Source: Saprospiraceae bacterium (GTDB taxonomy: Bacteria > Bacteroidota > Bacteroidia > Chitinophagales > Saprospiraceae). From it: a stretch of 51,086 nt of DNA. Shown here piece after piece: positions 45,132 to 51,086 of the stretch. Numbering within the stretch: position 1 is the stretch's first letter; each line of letters opens with the position of its first letter. Made by a program: the position numbers and the translations under genes. The notes under the pieces are model-generated. The model did not search any database. It saw nothing but the letters and a program-made list of their open reading frames with translations, and was not told the DNA's origin. The stretch lies in assembly GCA_020631235.1 (NCBI GenBank), contig JAHDHQ010000028.1, forward strand, positions 1 through 51,086. The letters are read 5' to 3'.

Positions 45132-47636
45132 ATGAAACGTTTCTTGCTTATCTTCTGTATGACTTCCTTATTGTTTGCATGTACAAACAAACCCCAAGTT
45201 TACATTCCTGGATCATATAAGGCATTGAACCTTGCAACAGATGCAAGGGCTTTTCCCAATAAAAATATACCTGCTGGTGCTTACACTAGTGCATTTGAAG
45301 AACATCAATTGATGAGTCCATTACCTTCCTTAACTAAAAACCCGGTAGAATGGGAAGCGATGGGTCCATGGAATACTGCTGGAAGAACTTTGGCAGTGGC
45401 TTTTCACCCAACTCAACAAAACACTTTATTTGCAGGTACTGCAAGCGGTGGTTTATGGAAATCCACAGAGATGGGACTCGGTACTAGTTGGGAAAGAGTT
45501 GATTTAGGACACCCAGTCTTAGGTGTAAGCTCCATTGAAATTAGTACGGAAGACCCAGATGTTATTTTTATAGGTACAGGTGAAGTGTATAATTATTCCT
45601 CAACAGGTACGGATGCAGCATACCGATCGACAAGAGGCTCATGGGGCATGGGTATTCTGAAGTCTTCAGATGGAGGTAATACTTGGGAGAAGTCATTGGA
45701 TTGGTCATATCAGCAAGAACACGGAGTATGGATGATTAAAATAGATCCTAACCATTCGGATATTGTTTTTGCTAACACAACTGAAGGTGTTTATAGAAGT
45801 ACTAATGCGGGTGAGGATTGGGAATTAGTGCTAGATGTAATTATGGGAACCGACATTGAAATAAATCCAGAAAACTCTGATGAGATTGTAGCTGCATTCG
45901 GAAATTTTGGAACAGAAGGGAAAGGAATTTATAAATCGTCAGACGGAGGAGATTCTTGGGTAAATGTAAACAATGCGGCACTCGATGATTTTAATGGAAA
46001 AACACTATTAGCTTATGCACCTTCACAACCTTCTACTATATATGCTTCTGTTGGAAATGGATTTTGGTTTGATGATGGGGCTACAACGCTCATGAGATCT
46101 ACTAATTTCGGTAGTACTTGGGAAGTTGTAAATAACACCGATTATTCCAAATGGCAAGGTTGGTTTTCTCACGATATTGCTGTTAACCCACAAGATGCAG
46201 AACAGCTAATCGCTGTAGGTATTGAAACATGGCAGTCTAATGATGGAGGTCAGACATTAACTCAAATAACGTCAGGAGGGGTTACAGGTGGCACACCACC
46301 CATAGAGGAACCAGATGGTCCAGGTTATTATGTGCATTCAGACCAACATTTTGTATTATATCATCCAAGTATAGAAGATCTTGCGGTCATTGGCTCAGAT
46401 GGTGGATTATTCTTAACTATGGATAATGGTCTCAACTGGCGCAGTATAAATGGTGGTTTGCAGACGACGCAGTTTTATAATGGTTTTTCCGTCTCTCGAA
46501 ATGGCTTTGAATATGCTATGGGCGGATTACAAGATAATAATACAGTCATTTATAGGGGCGATAAAGCATGGCAAAGAGCAATAGGAGGAGATGGAAGTTG
46601 GACTGCTATAAATCATGACGATGAAGATGTGGTTTTTGGTTCATGGCAAAATCTTAATGTGCAACGTTCTAATAATATGGGCCAGAGTTTTTCTTCGGTT
46701 TCGTTTAAAGAAAATGATGATAATCCATTATTTATTAGCCCTTATGGTACATGTCAAGGAAATGGAAATTTAATGTACGCTTGCGGAAACTATGTCTATT
46801 TTTCTAACAATACTGGTTTGAATTGGCAAACAACAAATAGTGGACAAAAAGTAAGTAATGACCCTATATTTAGTCTAGGTATAGCTCCATCTGATTGTGA
46901 TGTAGTTTATGTAGGTACAGCTCCTAAGGATTTTGATGCTAAAATATATAGGACGACAGATCGAGGAGATACGTGGTCCGATGTAACCAATGAATTGCCA
47001 AACAGATATCCAAATGATATTGCTGTTGATCCATTAGACGATTCAGTTGTTTATGCTTGTTTTAGTGGATTTGGAACTGGACATGTATTTAGATCTTCAG
47101 ATGCTGGTGAAACATGGGAAGATATATCCTTCAATTTACCTGATCTACCTACAAACGCTATTGCGATAGATCATAGAAATACAAATATGTTGTATGTAGG
47201 AAATGATTTTGGGGTTTATGCTATCAATTTAGCAGAAGATCAAGAATGGTATAAGTGGTCGGAAAGTTTGCCAGATGTGGTGATTGCCATGGACTTAAAA
47301 ATAGATCCGTTAAATGAAGAAATATGGATTGCTACGCATGGAAATGGAAGTTATAAAAGAAGTTTACCAGAGCTTACCATTAAAAATGACGATTTGGTGC
47401 TGGGTGATAATGACCTAAGCATTTTCCCAAATCCAGCAAATGATCAGACGACGCTTAGCTTAACTGAAGGCCGTATCAAAAGTTACAGAATCTTCGCAAT
47501 GGATGGTTCTTTAATTAAAGCACAATCTAATTTGAATCATGAACAAATAATTGTTGATCTTTCGACAATATCTGCCCATAAGGCGATTGTCCAAGTAAAT
47601 GGAGAAATCAGTAAAATATTAATAATGCAGCATTAA
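45132..47636 (+). CDS. BNR/sortilin-like repeat lipoprotein with T9SS tail
   Basis: An 834-residue exported beta-propeller-type protein. The N-terminus has a lipoprotein-like signal (LLFAC). The body holds many BNR/Asp-box motifs (S-x-D-x-G-x-T-W, for example SSDGGNTW, STNAGEDW, TTDRGDTW) in the layout of VPS10/sortilin-like and WD40/YVTN/BNR-like proteins. The last 75 residues form a type A T9SS sorting domain (FPNPANDQ start, ILIMQH end). No sialidase or glycosidase catalytic set is identified, so a binding role is inferred. Its stop overlaps the convergent aminotransferase stop by four bases. The tRNA-Arg lies just upstream. Confidence 0.88.
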   Translation: MKRFLLIFCMTSLLFACTNKPQVYIPGSYKALNLATDARAFPNKNIPAGAYTSAFEEHQLMSPLPSLTKNPVEWEAMGPWNTAGRTLAVAFHPTQQNTLFAGTASGGLWKSTEMGLGTSWERVDLGHPVLGVSSIEISTEDPDVIFIGTGEVYNYSSTGTDAAYRSTRGSWGMGILKSSDGGNTWEKSLDWSYQQEHGVWMIKIDPNHSDIVFANTTEGVYRSTNAGEDWELVLDVIMGTDIEINPENSDEIVAAFGNFGTEGKGIYKSSDGGDSWVNVNNAALDDFNGKTLLAYAPSQPSTIYASVGNGFWFDDGATTLMRSTNFGSTWEVVNNTDYSKWQGWFSHDIAVNPQDAEQLIAVGIETWQSNDGGQTLTQITSGGVTGGTPPIEEPDGPGYYVHSDQHFVLYHPSIEDLAVIGSDGGLFLTMDNGLNWRSINGGLQTTQFYNGFSVSRNGFEYAMGGLQDNNTVIYRGDKAWQRAIGGDGSWTAINHDDEDVVFGSWQNLNVQRSNNMGQSFSSVSFKENDDNPLFISPYGTCQGNGNLMYACGNYVYFSNNTGLNWQTTNSGQKVSNDPIFSLGIAPSDCDVVYVGTAPKDFDAKIYRTTDRGDTWSDVTNELPNRYPNDIAVDPLDDSVVYACFSGFGTGHVFRSSDAGETWEDISFNLPDLPTNAIAIDHRNTNMLYVGNDFGVYAINLAEDQEWYKWSESLPDVVIAMDLKIDPLNEEIWIATHGNGSYKRSLPELTIKNDDLVLGDNDLSIFPNPANDQTTLSLTEGRIKSYRIFAMDGSLIKAQSNLNHEQIIVDLSTISAHKAIVQVNGEISKILIMQH

Positions 47637-48841
47637 GATAAACTACTCAAAAAGTGTTTTATTCTGGTGAGTGCTTCAACTAGCACTTCATCAGCAGCTG
47701 CATAGGAAAGTCTAAAACAATCATCATTTCCAAATGCTGATCCAGAGACTACGGCCACGTGTGCGTCATTTAAAAGCATTTCAGCGAAATCATTTGCATT
47801 TTCTAGACGCACCTTACCTTTGGATTTGCCAAAGTAATAGCTAATGTCCGGAAAAATGTAAAAAGCACCTTGAGGATCATTAATCTTAATGCCAGGAATT
47901 TCGCCCAGCATTGTTTGGACTAATTTTTTTCTTCTTAAATAAGATGCTTTCATTTCTAAACTTGCAGCAGGCCCGGTGAGTAAAGCTACAGAGGCAGCCT
48001 TTTGCCCAAATGAAGTGGCACCAGATGTAACTTGACCTTGTACTTTTGTACAAGCTTTAGCTAGCCAGGCTGGTGCGGCCATATACCCAATTCTCCATCC
48101 AGTCATGGCGTAGCCTTTTGACATCCCATTTATTGTGATGACTTGATCTTTGACCGATTCAAACTCAGCAAGGCTTGTGTGTTTTTCGCCAAAATTTATG
48201 TATTCATAGATTTCGTCCGAAGCGATAAACAAACTATCATATTTGTCTAGCACTTCCACCAAAGCAGCCAGTTCGTCTTTTGTATACACAGATCCCGTAG
48301 GATTACAAGGAGAAGAAAATATTATCAATTTAGTTTTCTCAGTTATGGCTTCAGCTAGCTGAGTTGCATTAACTTTAAAATCTTGTTGAATATCAGCTTT
48401 TAGTTGTACAGGCGTTCCTCCTGCTAAGCGAACAATGTCAAAGTAAGAAACCCAATAAGGTGTGAAAATAATCACTTCATCTCCCGGATCAAGCAAGGCA
48501 TTACAGAGATTAGAAATACTTTGTTTTGCACCGTTGGAAACAACAATGTTTTCTGGGCTGTAATTAAGGTTATTATCTCTTTTCAATTTTGTACAAATGG
48601 CTTCTCTGAGTTCTAAAAGACCATTTACTGGAGTGTACTTTGTATATCCATCATCGAGCGCTTGCTTCGCCGCCTCCTTAATAAAGTTCGGAGTATCAAA
48701 ATCAGGTTCGCCTATACTCAGACTTATTACATCATGACCTTGCGCTTTCAGTTGCCTAGCTAGTTTAGTCATTTTTAAGGTCGCAGACTCTTCGAGATTT
48801 TGTAGAGTTTGAGATAAGTATTTGCTTTTGTCGATAGCCAC
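47633..48841 (-). CDS. Pyridoxal-phosphate aminotransferase, aspartate aminotransferase type
   Basis: Class I aminotransferase of about 402 residues that moves an amino group between aspartate (or related amino acids) and 2-oxoglutarate. Motifs: S-L-S-I-G-E-P-D-F-D-T-P near the N-terminus, P-C-N-P-T-G-S, a SDEIYEY segment, PLP lysine in S-K-G-Y-A-M-T-G-W-R-I-G-Y, and the C-terminal R-L-S-Y-A. Start: GTG at 48841 is preferred over the ATG at 48868, which lies upstream of and overlaps the -7 box, and gives the usual N-terminus. Substrate range cannot be settled from the sequence. Confidence 0.92.
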   Translation of the reverse strand: MAIDKSKYLSQTLQNLEESATLKMTKLARQLKAQGHDVISLSIGEPDFDTPNFIKEAAKQALDDGYTKYTPVNGLLELREAICTKLKRDNNLNYSPENIVVSNGAKQSISNLCNALLDPGDEVIIFTPYWVSYFDIVRLAGGTPVQLKADIQQDFKVNATQLAEAITEKTKLIIFSSPCNPTGSVYTKDELAALVEVLDKYDSLFIASDEIYEYINFGEKHTSLAEFESVKDQVITINGMSKGYAMTGWRIGYMAAPAWLAKACTKVQGQVTSGATSFGQKAASVALLTGPAASLEMKASYLRRKKLVQTMLGEIPGIKINDPQGAFYIFPDISYYFGKSKGKVRLENANDFAEMLLNDAHVAVVSGSAFGNDDCFRLSYAAADEVLVEALTRIKHFLSSLS

Positions 48842-48857
48842 AATTAAAAATTTTACA

Positions 48858-48865
48858 CAAAAGTA
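48858..48865 (-). promoter_or_regulatory. Candidate -7 element TACTTTTG for the aminotransferase
   Basis: Perfect minus-strand match to TAnnTTTG, 17 bases before the GTG start at 48841. The upstream ATG at 48868 lies before it and would not be transcribed. Confidence 0.5.
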
Positions 48866-48887
48866 CATTTGTGAAAATGTATATTTG
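48864..48887 (+). promoter_or_regulatory. Two candidate -7 elements for the asparaginase-like gene
   Basis: TACATTTG (48864-48871) and TATATTTG (48880-48887) both match TAnnTTTG on the plus strand. The second is 24 bases before the ATG at 48912. The region is a compact divergent promoter shared with the aminotransferase gene. Confidence 0.45.
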
Positions 48888-48911
48888 TAAATAAACGATT
48901 AATTTTCTCAA

Positions 48912-49409
48912 ATGGGCTTGATTCAAGTATTTGTAACGGGGGGAACTTTTGATAAAGAATACAATTTTATTACTGGCGAATTATATTTTAAAAATACGCA
49001 TTTAACTCAAATGTTTGACACAGGTCGATGTACCTTAGAATTAGATACAAAGACATTGATGATGATTGACAGTTTAGAAATGACTGATGAAGATCGTCAC
49101 ATCATCCTCCATAATTGTAAAAAATGTAAAGCTAAAGATATTGTCATCACTCACGGTACTGATACTATGGTACAAACTGGCAAAATTTTAGCCGAAGCAA
49201 ACCTAGCAGATAAAACCATTATCTTAACAGGCGCTATGATCCCTCATGCCTTCGGCAGTTCTTCCGATGGATTCTTTAATTTAGGCGCTTCCTTGGCTTT
49301 TGCTCAAACATTAGAACCAGGGGTTTATATTTCTATGAATGGACGTTATTTTGATTGGGATAAAGTCAGGAAAAATAGAAAGACGGGATATTTTGAATCT
49401 TTGGTGTAG
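48912..49409 (+). CDS. Single-domain asparaginase-like protein
   Basis: A 165-residue protein equal to the N-terminal domain of L-asparaginases. Present are the nucleophile-type T12 in TGGTFDK, the T83-D84 pair in HGTDTM, and the conserved ILTGAMIP and SDGFFNLG segments. Classical asparaginases are about 330 residues with a second domain that helps form the dimer active site; that domain is absent and no remnant follows the stop codon. Relatives of this size are annotated as asparaginase-domain proteins. No signal peptide. Activity and substrate are uncertain. It is divergent from an aspartate aminotransferase-type gene, which fits nitrogen metabolism. Confidence 0.85.
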   Translation: MGLIQVFVTGGTFDKEYNFITGELYFKNTHLTQMFDTGRCTLELDTKTLMMIDSLEMTDEDRHIILHNCKKCKAKDIVITHGTDTMVQTGKILAEANLADKTIILTGAMIPHAFGSSSDGFFNLGASLAFAQTLEPGVYISMNGRYFDWDKVRKNRKTGYFESLV

Positions 49410-49517
49410 GCACCGGAAATAAAAATACCACCGTTTTCAGCTCACATAATAGTCCTGACAATCGTTTCATAATTAAATTTAGGCCTGTTTTTCCTATCAC
49501 ATTAGTAATTTTATTCA

Positions 49518-49525
49518 TATGTTTG
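49518..49525 (+). promoter_or_regulatory. Candidate -7 element TATGTTTG for the OmpA gene
   Basis: Perfect TAnnTTTG match 26 bases before the ATG at 49551. No convincing -33 box. Confidence 0.45.
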
Positions 49526-49550
49526 TACTTGAATATCTTATAAGTAAATT

Positions 49551-51011
49551 ATGAAACGTCTAATATTAACTGTATTTATCATTGGTTTATTTATCAATGT
49601 TGCTTCCACTCAAGAAATGGGTCCTATGCATAAAGCTCTTTCAGTTAGAGCATTATTTTTGGATTATCAATCTCAAAATGGAGGTGAGTTAAGCAATTTT
49701 GGAGCTTATCATAGAGGCTTCGAAATAGGATATCAACATAACATTGCCCCTAATTTTAATTTGTACGTTCCATTTAAAGCAGGTGTCGTAACCAGTCACA
49801 ATACAGAAGTTGATTGCTTGCATAAAACTGTTTATGGTTTAGATGCACAAATGCATTATTTAATACAAAGGGAAGCGGCCAACTTGGTACCTTTTCTTGT
49901 TGCTGGGGTAGGAGGAGTTATAGAAAAAGAAGGAGACTTTAATGCTCAAGTTCCTTTGGGTTTTGGTCTTCAATATAAAATTGCTGATCATGCAAGGTTG
50001 GTATGGCAATCAACATATAGAGTATCTTTTGCCGAGAATAGAAATAATCTTCACCATGGTTTAGGTTTTATCTATGGAATCAGAAAAGGAGATATGAAAG
50101 AAATGCCAATGGAAAAAGAAGAGGAAGCTGTAGAAGCTTTGGATAGTGATGGAGACGGCATTAATGATAATGAAGATTTGTGCCCATTAAAACCAGGTTT
50201 AGCTGAATTAAATGGTTGTCCTGATACAGATGGTGATGGTATTGCAGATTACAAAGACAAATGTCCTAACTATGTAGGATTAGCCACTTTTGATGGTTGC
50301 CCAGATAGTGATGGTGACGGAATCCCAGACAATGATGACGAATGTCCAAATATGGCAGGTTTACAATCAAATAATGGTTGTCCAGACAAAGACACCGATG
50401 GTGATGGCGTAATGGATAATGTAGATAAATGCCCTAACATGCGTGGAACAGTAAATAATAATGGTTGTCCAGAGGTTGCTGACCAGGATGGAGATGGTGT
50501 GCCTGATGCTGAAGATAAGTGTCCGACAAAACCTGGATTGAGAACTTATGGAGGTTGTCCAGATTCCGATGGTGATGGCTTAGATGATAGCAGAGACAGA
50601 TGCCCTAATGCAGCTGGTCCTGTCGATAATAATGGATGTCCTAAAATGGAAGAGAAAGATCGTCAAGTTTTAGATGTAGCCATGAGAGCGGTTCAGTTTG
50701 ACACTGGAAAAGCGACATTAAAATCAGAATCTTACCGTGTATTGGATCAGATTGTAGATATTTTACAACGATATCCAAACTATATATTGTCGATCGAAGG
50801 TCATACCGATAATACTGGATCTGCTCAAGCTAATGAAAGCTTATCAAAACGAAGAGCTAAAGCTTGCTACGATTATTTAGTTGGACGAGGTATCTCCACT
50901 ACTCGTGTCAGTCACCAAGGCTTTGGTGAAGCGCGACCAATTGCAGATAATTCTACTTTGAATGGTCGTACATTAAATAGAAGAGTTGAGTTTAATGTTA
51001 TCCTCAGATAA
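49551..51011 (+). CDS. OmpA family protein with thrombospondin type 3 repeats
   Basis: A 486-residue outer-membrane protein. Signal peptide about 1-20. Residues about 25-185 look like a small beta-barrel. Then come six thrombospondin type 3 repeats (D-x-D-G-D-G-x-x-D-x-x-D-x-C-P), which bind calcium in other proteins. The C-terminal OmpA domain (about 375-486) has the canonical Asp in EGHTDNTG and N-x-x-L-S-x-x-R-A, so it should bind peptidoglycan. This OprF-like design tethers the outer membrane to the wall. It has its own promoter and a strong terminator. Confidence 0.95.
   Translation: MKRLILTVFIIGLFINVASTQEMGPMHKALSVRALFLDYQSQNGGELSNFGAYHRGFEIGYQHNIAPNFNLYVPFKAGVVTSHNTEVDCLHKTVYGLDAQMHYLIQREAANLVPFLVAGVGGVIEKEGDFNAQVPLGFGLQYKIADHARLVWQSTYRVSFAENRNNLHHGLGFIYGIRKGDMKEMPMEKEEEAVEALDSDGDGINDNEDLCPLKPGLAELNGCPDTDGDGIADYKDKCPNYVGLATFDGCPDSDGDGIPDNDDECPNMAGLQSNNGCPDKDTDGDGVMDNVDKCPNMRGTVNNNGCPEVADQDGDGVPDAEDKCPTKPGLRTYGGCPDSDGDGLDDSRDRCPNAAGPVDNNGCPKMEEKDRQVLDVAMRAVQFDTGKATLKSESYRVLDQIVDILQRYPNYILSIEGHTDNTGSAQANESLSKRRAKACYDYLVGRGISTTRVSHQGFGEARPIADNSTLNGRTLNRRVEFNVILR
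50142..50642 (+). repeat. Six tandem thrombospondin type 3 repeats
   Basis: Six in-frame units of about 27 codons with pattern D-x-D-G-D-G, D-x-C-P and G-C-P. Acidic residues form calcium-binding loops in known TSP3 domains. Unit 4 has two extra residues. Confidence 0.85.
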
Positions 51012-51031
51012 AAAATATAAATATTAAAATT

Positions 51032-51070
51032 AAAGAGGCTGTCTCATAAGTAGGCAGTCTCTTTTTTTTT
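51032..51070 (+). terminator. Rho-independent terminator after the OmpA gene
   Basis: An 11-bp stem with two G-T pairs (51034-51044 with 51052-51062), 7-base loop CATAAGT and a nine-base T-run (51062-51070). Confidence 0.9.
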
Positions 51071-51086
51071 ATTGTGCTCATATATT

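Noticed and set aside
51034-51062. Sequence resembling the ends of insertion sequences (GAGGCTGTCTCATAAGT)
   Set aside because: It fits a rho-independent terminator with T-run directly after the OmpA gene, and no transposase or second copy is in the window.

Overview
The window comes from an AT-rich member of the Bacteroidota, most likely a free-living, probably aquatic relative of the Saprospiria. The evidence is type IX secretion (T9SS) sorting domains (types A and B), SprB-type adhesin repeats, a 'BT_3928'-type DoxX protein, an OmpA protein with thrombospondin type 3 repeats, and promoters carrying the Bacteroidota -7 element TAnnTTTG. I see no transposase, integrase, phage gene, CRISPR array or rRNA. 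The region is gene-dense with no gene-free stretch above 300 bases, and the lineage assignment is inference from gene content.

Left part (1-16.8 kb): a cut-off initiator tRNA, a membrane protein with an intact VWA metal site, an exported GATase-like protein usually labelled 'asparagine synthetase B', and a large secreted M43 metallopeptidase with 12 SprB-like repeats. A housekeeping block follows: topA converging on a recF-DUF721 (DciA-like) pair, pdhA, a TPR membrane protein with ribH, a small secreted helical protein of unknown function, and a metallo-beta-lactamase-fold hydrolase.

Middle (16.7-29.3 kb, mostly minus strand): a likely nusB - degenerate OmpA-like - guaA - periplasmic-binding lipoprotein - trmH transcription unit. 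Upstream of it lie a DoxX-family membrane protein, a secreted protein with a duplicated beta-rich module, and a CPBP membrane protease tightly coupled to an M1 peptidase. A DUF6580 membrane protein, a small protein with a weak T9SS-like tail and a DUF2452 protein complete this part.

Right part (29.4-51.1 kb): a giant T9SS type B surface protein; a LytS-type kinase / LytTR regulator / C1 peptidase operon divergent from a lipoprotein-type M43 peptidase; a membrane receptor with eight PAS domains and no kinase; a beta-barrel protein; a rhodanese lipoprotein; a tRNA-Arg whose anticodon loop looks one base short; a BNR/sortilin-like lipoprotein with a T9SS tail; a class I aminotransferase; a single-domain asparaginase-like protein; and the OmpA/TSP3 protein.

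Taken together this is a chromosomal core region with an unusually heavy load of secreted or surface proteins and peptidases (two M43, one M1, one C1, one CPBP), which fits a bacterium living by digesting polymers and proteins. I found no clear defence or biosynthetic island. The most unusual signals are the tRNA-Arg loop, the PAS-only receptor, the kinase-regulator-peptidase operon and several conserved secreted proteins without assigned function.
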